NCBI GenBank assembly: GCA_003024175.1
Contig: MDYQ01000121.1
Span: forward strand, 248,001-312,000
Source: Planoprotostelium fungivorum
Lineage: Eukaryota; Evosea; Variosea; Cavosteliida; Cavosteliaceae
Length of the DNA: 64,000 bases
Reading direction: 5' to 3'
Position numbers and translations under genes: made by a program. Under the pieces are notes generated by a model. The model did not search any database, was not told the DNA's origin, and was given only the letters and a program-made list of their open reading frames with translations. Of this stretch, positions 1 to 10,808 are shown in pieces; the first letter of the stretch is position 1; each line of letters begins with the position of its first letter.

Positions 1-316
1 GCAACGGTCACACTGAACGGTTGTCTCTTCTCTGAGAATCACGCGGAGACGTATGGAGGTGAGAAGATGAGATGATGATGATGATGATGGGGGACAGGTG
101 CTATTCTATCGGTCAAAACGGCCCTCCATGTTACCAAGACGAGATTTAAGAAGAACACGTGAGTCGATGATGACCTTCATCATCGTGACTGTGATCACAT
201 CGTGAGCGCGATGGATTGATGATGGCAGGGCCAACTTGTACGGTGGTTCCATCTATGAGACGCAAGACATCAGTCTCGTCATATCAACTCCGACCCCGAT
301 GCCAACTGGAATTTGA
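1..316 (+). CDS. Polymorphic-outer-membrane-type (Pmp) beta-helix protein, 3' end only
   Basis: This is the C-terminal part of a gene running in from the left edge. I see three exons (about 1-57, 102-161 and 230-316) joined by GT-AG introns that keep one frame and end at a TGA at 314-316. The peptide contains FSENHAETYGGAI and KNTANLYGGSIY. These fit the F-x-N-x-A...GG-A/S-I pattern of chlamydial-type polymorphic outer membrane repeats, which build right-handed parallel beta-helices in large surface or secreted proteins of many protists. The 12-base intron repeats (gatgatgatg) are low complexity. Function beyond a probable extracellular or adhesive beta-helix cannot be stated, because the N-terminus lies outside the window. 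It converges on the P2X gene, with 40 bases between stop codons. Confidence 0.6.
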
Positions 317-356
317 ATAGACGAGAGGAAATGATATGTATATTTGATAAACATGA

Positions 357-2228
357 TTATCGGCCATCTTCTATGCGGAACTCGACCACTTCAGGAGAAA
401 CTCTATTCATGTTCGGATCTGCCATGGCGGTGGAAAATTTGGCCTTCCTGCACACGCGATCAATGTCGATGAACGGTTGATGAAGGATGCGACGATGATC
501 ATGACGATGATCATGACGATGATCATGACGATGATCATGACGATGATCATGACGATGATCATGACGAAGATGATGAAGAACGTTGTCCAACTCACTCGTA
601 ATGCTTCTTCTGAGGGAGAACGTAAACTATTCAATGTCAGAACGATCGACTCGCCCGAATCATCCTCACTCGCTAAGATGTCCACGATGGTCGTAGCCGC
701 TCCAGTCAAGACTAATCCAGAGACGATCGATCCCAATAGGGCGGGAAAATTGAAGACACCGATTTGACCTCGTCCTCCCTCAGCTCTTCTACGTCGAATT
801 TTCCTTCAAACTCTCACCTGATTGTACGAAGGCGATACTGATACCGTGGCGGTTCACCGCAGTGCTGGGTGTATCACCGTCAAATCTCGTGGTATCCACA
901 CCGGATATGGCTGCTACCGAATATCTGAACGAATGAGCATCATAAAGGTACAGAAGAGAAGTCCTCACTGGTAAGCGATGTTCGTCGCGTTAGATTGGCT
1001 GTTGACGTATTTGATGATGACGATGAGTTGCACGCCATCGTACCGCAGTGAATTCTTAGAGCCCTTGACTCCGGAGGGTGCTGTTCGAATGAGAAGGTCG
1101 CATTAGAATGAAACCCACAATCTAACGAATCGATGCCGGCCAATGAGAGCAAGTCGTCCACGGTGATGATATCATACACACGTCCCTGTACCCTTTAGAA
1201 CCTTCTATCGTGGATAACTCACGTCTGAGAGCTCCTGGGCGTCCCATTTGGATCCATCCTTCATCGTCCACACCCCTGCCATCTCCGAGCTCTTTCCCAC
1301 GTAGTCGATTTTCAATGCGTAAGCGACGTGGTCGATGGCCAGCTGATATTTGTGAGGATGACTGACGAAGAGGTGGTGGTGATGGAGGACGACGTCACGA
1401 GGACGACACTCACGGTGTATCGCTCGAGATCGGCTACGTATGCGCGAGTAACATTGAGCGTTGGATCGTTGAGATTCATCAGACAATTGACATCGGTCTG
1501 AACCTGCGACCAAGTGATCAGATTTGTGAGCGGCTTGAGAAGAATCTGAAGAGACGTCGATGAGGTAATTACCACGTCGTTACTGCAGGAGAGACCGAGA
1601 GCCATGAGGTCCCGTTGATAGTGTTTGGTTCGGCTGGTGATGAATAGCGGAGACGTCTGGCCGGCAGGGAACCTTCAGATTGTGAGAGGTTGCGGGACGT
1701 GCAGAGACATCACGTCGCTGACGGGCCACTCATGTAGGCGCAAGGGAGAGTGGAGGTGTTACCACTCTGCGAGCAGTAGGACATCTGATCCAGGGCGAGA
1801 GGTGTGGTTGGCTGGATGATGCATCAGATCGTCAATCACACGTTAACAGATAGTCACCGCTTGGAGAGTCGCCCTCACGGCTCCGTTCGGTATCTGTGTG
1901 AGAGTCAGTCGAAGGATGACGGATGTGAAGTCACATCGAAAGCCATGTAACCTCTCTTGAACCACACTTGATACACTGTTGAAGACATGAGAAGAGACGG
2001 AGGAGAATATCTCACAAAAGACGTAGAGGAGGATTCCCAACATGAAGGTGTAGTGAAGGATACCTAATCTCCAATCGGCGATCTTGATGATCTTCACGGT
2101 AGAATAACTGCCTCCTTCAGATTGCAGTGGATTGAGCGATACGATGCTTACGATAGGATGCTATTCCAGAATGCGCCTGTCCTCCACTTGGCTCTCCTCA
2201 CTGTTGCACCTCCAGTCTCTAACGTCAT
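357..2228 (-). CDS. P2X-type ATP-gated cation channel, Dictyostelium P2X-like
   Basis: P2X receptors are trimeric ATP-gated cation channels with two membrane spans. In Dictyostelium they act in the contractile vacuole. The N-terminal exons give YSTVKIIKIADWRLG followed by a hydrophobic span (LHYTFMLGILLYVF), which closely matches the start of Dictyostelium P2XA. Further in, the IITVDDLLSLAGIDSLD segment matches its IMTIGQLLSFGG region. A second span, LLGSIVSGLVLTGAATTIVDIL, lies near 640-735. The first exon (2202-2228) is inferred from an in-frame ATG, a 41-base intron and continuity into the conserved part. About six exons are needed. The last intron holds a 12-base tandem repeat, and the exact acceptor before the C-terminal tail (RVSPEVVEFRIEDGR) is uncertain. 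The lysine-containing segment after GAVRATL falls at an exon junction, so the ATP-contact residue could not be confirmed. Confidence 0.8.
491..567. repeat. Minisatellite, 12-base unit GATGATCATGAC, about six copies
   Basis: Nearly perfect head-to-tail 12-base units lie inside the last intron of the P2X gene. The unit contains the palindrome TGATCA. The repeat is open in all frames and creates spurious MI-rich ORFs on both strands. Confidence 0.9.
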
Positions 2229-2727
2229 GCTGATGGATGATGTCTGTCCTCTTCTGTACCTCTTCGATTAAAAATAGAGCTGAAGCAAACGAGGTCTTCT
2301 GGAATTAAGCTGTGGTACCTTAAGACAGTGTATACACCAAATATCGTATGAACCACTTACGCTTCAGTAAGGTGGTCCGACATTTCAGCCTTGACAACCA
2401 AAGTCAGGGAATTATATTGCTCCCCAAAATAGAACTCGGTCCTTCACTTCGAACCCTGTTTGTTGCACCAGAGGTACAGAAAAATCGGATCGCGGACACT
2501 TTGTCCTCTGATGTCGATGTGATGTGCACGATCAGCATCGGATCGCTGCTGTAAGTTGAAGAAACGTATAAAAAAATGAACCAGTTTGCGTCTATTTCAT
2601 CGAAGGTCATATTTCTTCAGTTTGGACACCAGGTGTCCTCTGATCATCCCCACCTTGGAGTTAAGCATCTTGTCTTCCGCCGACGCACCCTCACCTCTTG
2701 TTCTCTTCACCCCAGAGACTCCTATCC
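2229..2727. other. Gene-poor stretch between P2X and a doubtful small gene
   Basis: Only short opposing ORFs of about 68 codons are present (2348-2554 plus, 2404-2610 minus), with no recognisable domain. It presumably contains the P2X promoter. Confidence 0.4.
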
Positions 2728-3003
2728 TCAGCCGAGCCACCAGAACACGAAGGACTTTTGGTCTTGCCTCGAGGTGGATCCGGTGGTGAAAAACCCAAAT
2801 GGTGCCGATGATGGGCGACCGCGACAGTTCCTGTCCTTATTAGACATGGAAGGAGGCAGAAGAGAACCCACCCCGCTCTTCTGCACCGCCTTGTCAGATC
2901 CACAAGTTGTGGCAGGTGAAATACTGGGATGCATCGAGAACGACGCCGAATAGATGATCGTCTCGTGATCGATGGACTCGCACCACTCATCATCGTCAAA
3001 CAT
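2728..3003 (-). CDS. Hypothetical small protein, doubtful
   Basis: An ATG-initiated frame begins MFDDDEWCESIDHETI and stays open for about 91 codons, ending in FVFWWLG. I recognise no domain. The early part (acidic, with two Cys) looks more like coding sequence than the Ser/Pro-rich end, so the true gene may be spliced and continue in another frame. A GTGAG donor is available near 2690. It lies just 3' of actin on the same strand. It could also be part of the actin 3' region with no protein product. Confidence 0.3.
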   Translation of the reverse strand: MFDDDEWCESIDHETIIYSASFSMHPSISPATTCGSDKAVQKSGVGSLLPPSMSNKDRNCRGRPSSAPFGFFTTGSTSRQDQKSFVFWWLG

Positions 3004-3135
3004 CACGACTGTACTACGACAATTGATATTAGAGCGAAGCCACCCGCCTCGAATGAAAGATCAATGTGTCGTACGACAGGTCTAAAAGAATGACTTGAGT
3101 TACTCTTACACAATGGTTTATGTACCCGAACAAGT

Positions 3136-4356
<1,221 letters not shown>

Positions 4357-5088
4357 TGCTATAGAATTTGGGTGTTGGGTTTTGAAGTCAACAGAAAATG
4401 AGAGGTGCGTCGCCTAACGTTTCGGGTCAAAGCGAGCTTGGCCGCAGTCTCGTGAACACGTGACCAACCTTTCGAGGGTCACGTGATAATATTTTTTGCC
4501 CTCGTGGCTGCGACCAACTTGGTGTCTTTGTCCTTCCGCTATTGCACTCAGTTGTATCCATCTTGTCAACTCAATGAACCATGGGCCTCTGTTACGACTT
4601 TCACCTATTGGCCGATGGAGGATGAGAGCGATACGTTGAGAGTCACCGGAGAGGTCACAACCCTGGCTACATGCAGCTGAGCACCTCATCAAACAATCGG
4701 ACCAACATCCGAAGTTCAGATGGCAAGTGTGCAAAGTCAGGTACTCTGTGAATCACATGATGTCGATAGAATACCAGGTGAGCGCATTATCTCATGGTAA
4801 GTGACAGGGATGTTTGGCAACGAATAGTGGATGTGTGGTCAAGAGTAGATCGGGTGAGATCACGCACGATCAGGCCAAGTTGATGTCGTGACAACCGAAG
4901 CATCGAGTTTTTGGTCAATAAAGAAACTGCGAGTCACTGGCGATCTTCTATAAACACGACAACTAGTGCATGGTTCACGACAGCTTCACATCGATACCGA
5001 TCACAGGTTCAGGTGGCTGTTCAAATAAAGAAGAAAATATGATTGTAGACCCAGCCCGTTTTTTCACCCGTCCAGATCATCACCAGAG
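4357..5088. promoter_or_regulatory. Shared upstream region of divergent actin and RA/CH genes
   Basis: These 732 bases contain no convincing gene. ORFs 4414-4734 minus and 4483-4680 plus overlap on opposite strands and look random. Both flanking genes start outwards from here, so their promoters must lie within it. No clear TATA box was picked out. Confidence 0.55.
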
Positions 5089-8062
5089 ATGCCAAAGGTG
5101 AGGAGAGAGTGATCGTTGTCTTGTCTAATCGGTCCATGTGAAGGCGATTATTCGTGTCTATCTGGCCGATGGCCAGTTCAAAACATTAGTTTTGGACTCG
5201 ACCATGAAGGCTGGCGATTGTCTTCCGTCCATCATTGAGAAAGTTCAATCCACTTCCACATCTAAATTCGGTGACCATGTCCTCTTCCAATCTATCGATC
5301 ATGGCAGAGGTAAGCCACCGCTCCCACTGGTACATCAAGTCACTCACGACTTAAAGTGTTGATCGAACTCGAACCCGAAGAGATCCCCTTCAACATTGCA
5401 CAAGCTTGGGGAGATCTCAGCGAGGACAGCAATCGTCTCGTATTCAAGAAGCCAGGTGAACCACTCAAGGTGAGTTCTCCTCCTTCCATCGTCATCAGAG
5501 TGTGATATGTTATGACGTTACGTGTGATGAATACGAGACAGAAAGGACTGGTTGGATTCGAAAAGTTTAGCAAGAAATCAGAAGTGAAGAAGGAAGGAAG
5601 ACCCAGGCCACAGAAATCCAACTCGAACCTAGGCCCGACACCCTCGGGCAATCTTTCCAACAGCTCCAACAGCTCCGATTTCAACGCCAACTACGAATCT
5701 TCCATCATACAACAAGGTCAACCACCCATCAGACCCGCCGCTCCCGCCCCCGCTCCTGCCCCCACACCCTCTTATTCTGCTCCTTCCTATTCCTCTCCTC
5801 CCTCTAACGGTGATGATCTGACGACTCATCCTAGACTGAGATCGCGTAGAAGAACAGCAGGGACAGAATGGAAACCAGAGTTACGGAGGACAGCAGGGAG
5901 GATATGGAGGTGGAGCGTCTGCACCCGCTGGACTGCGTATGGGAGGTGTACCTATGCCCGGTTTTGGTGCATTGGGTGGTCCCGGTGGAATGGATCCCAA
6001 CGCATTACAGAACAGAGTGATTCTTTTCTTCCTTCTCTCTTCTTTCTCTTTTCTCTACTCTCCTTCTCTCTTTCTCTCCTTCTCTCTTTCTCTCCTTCTC
6101 TCTTTCTCTCCTTCTGTACTCTTTCATCACTTTCTCTCCTTCTATACTCTTTCACCACATGACACGATGCATTCATAGTAGAGTCTGACGCTCATCAGAT
6201 CAAAAACATGAAGGAGCAACAGAACGTACAGATCGAGGTGAGAGGACAGTATAGAAATAGAAGAGATGATGGAGACAGTCTGTGAAAGCGTGGGTGAACA
6301 CACACCTGTCCAATCGAGGAGTCGAAGTGTACGATCTGTCCGAAGACATGAAGAACGGTGTCTACTTGTCCATGCTGGCCGAGGCCCTCACCGGAAAATC
6401 GATGAGGTACAACAGTGAACCCAAGTCAAACATGCAGATGAAGGACAACGTCCAAGCCTGTTTCATGGCCTTCGAGAACGCTGGTGTCAGGGCGGCAGGG
6501 TGCTCTCCTGATGGTGAGTCTTTTGGGAGTGGACTCGTGTGACATCTCGTAGACTTTCTCAATGGAAACACGAAGGCAGTGGTGGGATACATGCTCTTGT
6601 TAGTCAAGAGATTCAAGAACGAGAGTCGAAGAGCCTCCGGTAAATTCAGTGCCGCTCTCACCGCCAACGGTGGTGTGTTCACCTCGGGAAATTCATGTGA
6701 TCCTCTCTCATTCTCTTCTCTCTCATCCTTTCCCCTCTCATTCTCTTCTCTCTCATCCTTCCTCTCTCATTCTCTTCTCTCTCATCCTTCCTCTCTCATT
6801 CTCTTCTCTCTCATCCTTTCCCCTCTCATCCTTTCCCCTCTCATCCTTTCCCCTCTCATCCTTTCCCCTCTCATCCTTTCCCCTCTCATCCTTTCCCCTC
6901 TCATCCTTTCCCCTCTCTCGCTCTCACCGAACCACATTCCATTGTACACACCGATCACTGAGCATTCCAACAGCCACCACCAGTGCACCAACAGGAGCCG
7001 CTGCACCCAGCCGACCCCCACCCAGCGCACAAGGTGGTGTGGCGGGAAGACCTCCACCGAGCGTGAAGGCCGCCGGAGCTCCCCCTCCATTCAAATCTGC
7101 CGGCGGTCTTCCCATGAAGGCCAGCGTGGGACCTCCCATGAAATCCTCCGGGGGACCCCCCGTCAAGGCGAACGGTCCACCTCCGAGACCCGCCGCAGCT
7201 CCACCGGTACCCATGGGAAGGGGTGTTCCCGCCAACGCTCCACCCTCCAGACCCTCCCCTCCACCCAATCGCCCACCCATCAGCCCTCCAGGTGATTCCA
7301 CGTCATCTCTCAGGTGACTGACCTTCAGCAGCGATCAAAGCGAGCGCGGGAAGGGGTGTTGTGGCCCCACCGGTCAAGGTGTCGGCACCGACGAGACCGA
7401 ACGTGGCCCCTGTGAAGGTGGCAGCACCGGTGGTACCATCTTATCAAGCACCGACGTACGAAGAGAGCGAGCCCGCCTACGAGGAGAGTGCCCAGGAATA
7501 CGAAGAGGTGGGGGATGGGAGGGTTCGTGAGTTGACGGGGACAGACGAATCTGGAGGACGAGCTGGACAAGATCTCCACCATGGACTTTGGTCTGTCTTC
7601 CTCTTCCTCGAAGCCATCCTCGAGGCCAGGTGGTCACCTCCTCACCCCCATGCTCAGCGAGTATGTCTTCTATTCACATTCTATTGTATCCATATTCTTC
7701 ACATGTGTTGATGTATACTGATGAGAGAAAGGTCGGGTACCATATTGCCACTGCCACCACCGATGGACGACACACAAGCAGTGGACGATTGGCCAGAAGA
7801 ACCTCCCACGACACAAGAGCCTGAGGTCTACGACCAAGAAGAATACGGGCAAGAGGATTACAATGCATACAATGAACCCACAACGGAGGAGTACACGAGC
7901 ACAGACACCTACGTCCCTCCCTCTGTGGATGACTTTTACGTGGCTCCCCTCGAAGATGCTGATCTGGCCGGTGCCGACGACGGCGACCTCTTGGACACGT
8001 TCAACGAGCTGGAAGACATGCTCACGGAGATGGCTAACGACCTCGGAGTCTACACCGTATAA
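5089..8062 (+). CDS. RA-like and calponin-homology (CH) domain protein with proline-rich linker
   Basis: The ATG at 5089 starts MPK. A 43-base intron then leads into AIIRVYLADGQFKTLVLDST, a ubiquitin-like Ras-association/FERM-F0-type fold of about 95 residues ending VFKKPGEPLK. A basic and Ser/Pro/Ala-rich linker follows. Next comes a CH domain (SVKAWVNTHLSNRGVEVYDL... LAEALTGKSMRY... VGYMLLLVKRF), then a long Pro-rich stretch (GGPPVKANGPPPRPAAAPP) suited to profilin, SH3 or EVH1 ligands. The acidic Tyr/Glu tail ends LEDMLTEMANDLGVYTV. The architecture suggests an adaptor linking a small GTPase to actin, which is inference. Introns at about 6017-6180 and 6695-6960 carry pyrimidine-rich minisatellites. 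It lies head-to-head with actin. A specific orthologue was not identified. Confidence 0.75.
6030..6150. repeat. Pyrimidine-rich tandem repeat in intron (CTTTCTCTCCTTCTCT type)
   Basis: Three to four imperfect units of about 18 bases lie in an intron of the RA/CH gene, giving strong C/T strand asymmetry. Confidence 0.85.
6703..6920. repeat. Pyrimidine minisatellite, 15-base unit CTCATCCTTTCCCCT
   Basis: About seven near-identical 15-base units follow several longer variants (CTCATTCTCTTCTCT). They lie in the intron just 3' of the CH-domain exon. The run is open in several frames and inflates ORF predictions. Confidence 0.9.
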
Positions 8063-8813
8063 AGACTTTCTGATGACGACACGCATGCATTCTCTTCTTT
8101 CTCCCTCGTTTCTTCATCGTGCACCTGGGAGAAAGAGGAGGGAACGTCTCAGATCCAATTTGTGAGAATGGAAACCAAGGTGATGGATCCGTGTTCCCTA
8201 TCCTGGCAATCTCAGACATCTGCCCCAAGTCACCTCACGAGATGCTTTCTATTAATACCTTCTTCTGGAGGTCCACTTCTGTCTTCATAGGCCCATGCGA
8301 GGTAACATCTCGTCGAAGCTTCACAGAGACATACTGGCTCAATAGGGTGACATGAGGAAAGAGAAGGTGTGACGTGTGACGACGGGTGGTTCCAGCCTAG
8401 TGTGTGACTCATAGGAGGATGAGAAGCAGATGGGAAAGGAAGAGAAGAAGAAGGGAGATCGCGAGTGATTTTGATCGCGTGTGATGGATCTGTTGAACTT
8501 GGAGTCCAGGAGTGAGAATACGCCAAGAAATTTTGGCGGGAGCACTTGTTGATCATGATCTCCGAGTTCTCCGCGAATTCTCTGACATTGTAAATGGGCA
8601 TTCGGCGTTTGCCTAACGCCACTGCTGCGGGAGTTACCGTGACTATGAATTTCTGTGTGGCTTCCTCTCTCCGTGTTCAGCGATTTCAGACGGCAGTTTC
8701 GTTTCACAAAAGAAGCAAACACAGAGAGGTTCAAGAGGACCCGATACAGAATAGAATCAACAGGAAAACGAAATCCTCATAGTACGACGTCAGGGCGAAG
8801 AGAAGACAGCGAT
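8063..8813. other. Intergenic region with no supported gene
   Basis: A minus-strand ORF at 8230-8622 (130 codons, Ser/Pro/His-rich) has no recognisable domain and overlaps other random frames. I see nothing that clearly supports a gene. Confidence 0.4.
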
Positions 8814-9173
8814 ATGAAGACCTCCGCACAGATCCAAGGGAAAGAAGTGAGACCACTCGCACCCCTGAGAGCCATCTCCACACGGAAACAATCCGTTTCG
8901 AGGATGGCTTCTGCCCTCAACAAGGTTTTGGGTAACAACAATGTCAACACATCCACAACCCCCTGCCTCACCCCATTCCTGGTGTCCAGCCAGCTCTTCA
9001 CGAAACGAAGCCACTTTGTCTCGAGGGAACATCTGAACGGCTTGGACGACCAACTGTCGAAGAAATTCGAGATCTTCGACGCACAAGCGGCAGAGAGCAC
9101 GGAAATCAACCTACTTCAACTTGGGAGGCTCAGCGTAGCAGAAGGAAGAGCCACCAACGCTTCATTTCAATAA
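8814..9173 (+). CDS. Small basic protein of unknown function, about 120 residues
   Basis: This is a single uninterrupted frame from ATG (MKTSAQIQGKEVRPLAPLRA) to TAA. The peptide is basic and Ser/Thr-rich in its first half (STRKQSVSRMASALNKVLG) and mixed-charge in its second (LDDQLSKKFEIFDAQAAES). No signal peptide, transmembrane segment or known domain is visible. The frame is open further upstream, but this is the first ATG in a reasonable context. Clear of its neighbours and intronless, it may be a lineage-specific gene. A noncoding explanation is not excluded. Confidence 0.4.
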   Translation: MKTSAQIQGKEVRPLAPLRAISTRKQSVSRMASALNKVLGNNNVNTSTTPCLTPFLVSSQLFTKRSHFVSREHLNGLDDQLSKKFEIFDAQAAESTEINLLQLGRLSVAEGRATNASFQ

Positions 9174-9528
9174 GCAACGGCAATGTAATTGTATGGATTT
9201 GGGAATCACGGCCGTGAGGGAAGGCCAAATAGAATGTACAGCGACTATCAAAAGTCGAAGCAGAACATGCAACGTCTTCATCTTCTATATTGTCGTGCCG
9301 TAAACCCAACAGAGAGTATACGAGCTCCATGCCATGTGAAGACGAGCGCATCCGACACCCGACGCCAAAGAAGGGCGACGTCGCGCATCTTGTCACGCGA
9401 AAAAAGACATTCCACAAAATCACCGGGTCTGGAACCGATAAAGCCAGCCCATAGAGACAACATCATCGTCGGATGCTGATCATGTGAAGGCATAAGAAGG
9501 ACGAGAACCTCTCATAAACACTTGATAT
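9174..9528. other. Intergenic region, nothing recognised
   Basis: It lies between convergent genes. Only short non-ATG frames are present, with no RNA gene or repeat seen. Confidence 0.4.
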
Positions 9529-10762
9529 TCAAAAATCCGCATTTGAATCAAAGATGCGATCTCCTTTCCCTTCCTTCTGTTGTCGATCTGCTCCCGTCTT
9601 CACCCTCGCCTTCCTGTACTCCGACACTCTCCTCTCAAAAAAATTGGTCTTCCCCGACAGTGAGATGGACACCATCCAATCGAAGGGGTTCTTCACCAGG
9701 TAATGCTTCTCACATCCCAGCGCCTCTAACAGTCGATCGGCCACGAACTCGATGTACGTCGTCATCAGCTGCGAGTTCATCCCGATGAGCCCCACGGGCA
9801 GTGCCTCCGTGACAAACTCCTTCTCGCACTCCACGGCATCGAGGATGATTCTCTTCACGGTCTCTTCTGAAGGTCGCTGCTGCAGCATCTTGAACATGAG
9901 GCAGGCGAAGTCGCAGTGGAGACCCTCGTCCCTCGAGATGAATTCGTTCGATGACGTCAGCCCGTGCATGAGACCTCTCTTCTTCAGCCAGAAGATGGAG
10001 CAGAAGGACCCAGAGAAGAAGATACCCTCCACGGCGGCGAAGGCCACGAGTCTCTCTCCAAATGAGTCGGAGTCGTTGATCCATCGAAGGGCCCACTCGG
10101 CTTTCCTCTTGATACAGGGGATGTCGTCCATCGCGTGAAACAATTTGTTCTTCTCTACCGGATCTCTTTCGTTTCGCATCAGCGGGGAAGATGATGACCG
10201 TGTCGCGTTCACCTAATGTACGTGTCTATGAGGAGGGAATACGTTTCTGCGTGGATGTTCTCGATGGCGATCTGGAATCCATAGAAACATCTCGCCTCTG
10301 GAATCTGTGATGGATGATGAGAATGATGATGATGTGTCGTCAGAGCTGACTCACTTGAACTTCATTCATGAAGCGACAGGCGAGGTTCTCGTTGACAATG
10401 CCGTCGGAGGCAGCGAAGAATGCTAGAACCCTCGAAATGAAGAATCTCTCGTTATCATTCAGTTTCTGCTCCCAATCCACCAGGTCGGGGCTCAGATCGA
10501 GTTCTTCAGCGATCCAAAATGATGCCTGAGCCTTCTTGTAAAAATCCCATATCTCATCGTGGTTGATTGGAAACAGTACAAATCTGTGCTTGTTCTCCTC
10601 CAACAGTGGCTCTCCTGTCGTCTTCACTGATGTATGTGATGTCGATGTGACGTCGGGGGTTGGCCTGTTATATTGTGCTGTTGGAGGTTGAATAGAGATG
10701 AAGGGTTCTCCTGCCATGTCTACCGTGCGTGCGTGCTGAATTTCTGAGAAACGAAGGGGCAT
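9529..10762 (-). CDS. Ribonucleoside-diphosphate reductase small subunit (R2)
   Basis: R2 houses the diiron-tyrosyl radical cofactor that lets the large subunit reduce ribonucleotides to deoxyribonucleotides for DNA synthesis. The three exons are about 10355-10762, 10213-10304 and 9529-10165. Landmarks are [103 protein letters not shown] and [12 protein letters not shown]-type C-terminal residues. The tail ends [11 protein letters not shown], the conserved peptide that docks on the large subunit. An upstream frame is open but begins with TTG, so the ATG at 10762 (MPLRFSEIQ) was chosen. It follows AMP deaminase on the same strand after only 46 bases, and that gap contains one CGTTGTAG motif copy. 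Confidence 0.97.
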
Positions 10763-10808
10763 CAAATTTCCGCTAACTTTCAAGTTGAACGTTCTACAAC
10801 GAAACTTC

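Noticed and set aside
357-767. His/Asp- and Met/Ile-rich small ORFs
   Set aside because: They are produced by the 12-base intron repeat in the P2X gene.
4483-4680. Plus-strand ORF (MIIFFALVAATNLVS...) in the actin upstream region
   Set aside because: It overlaps an opposite random frame, has no domain and lacks a plausible splice partner.
6782-7301. Minus-strand Arg/Met-rich and Gly-rich ORFs
   Set aside because: They come from a pyrimidine minisatellite and a proline-rich exon read backwards.
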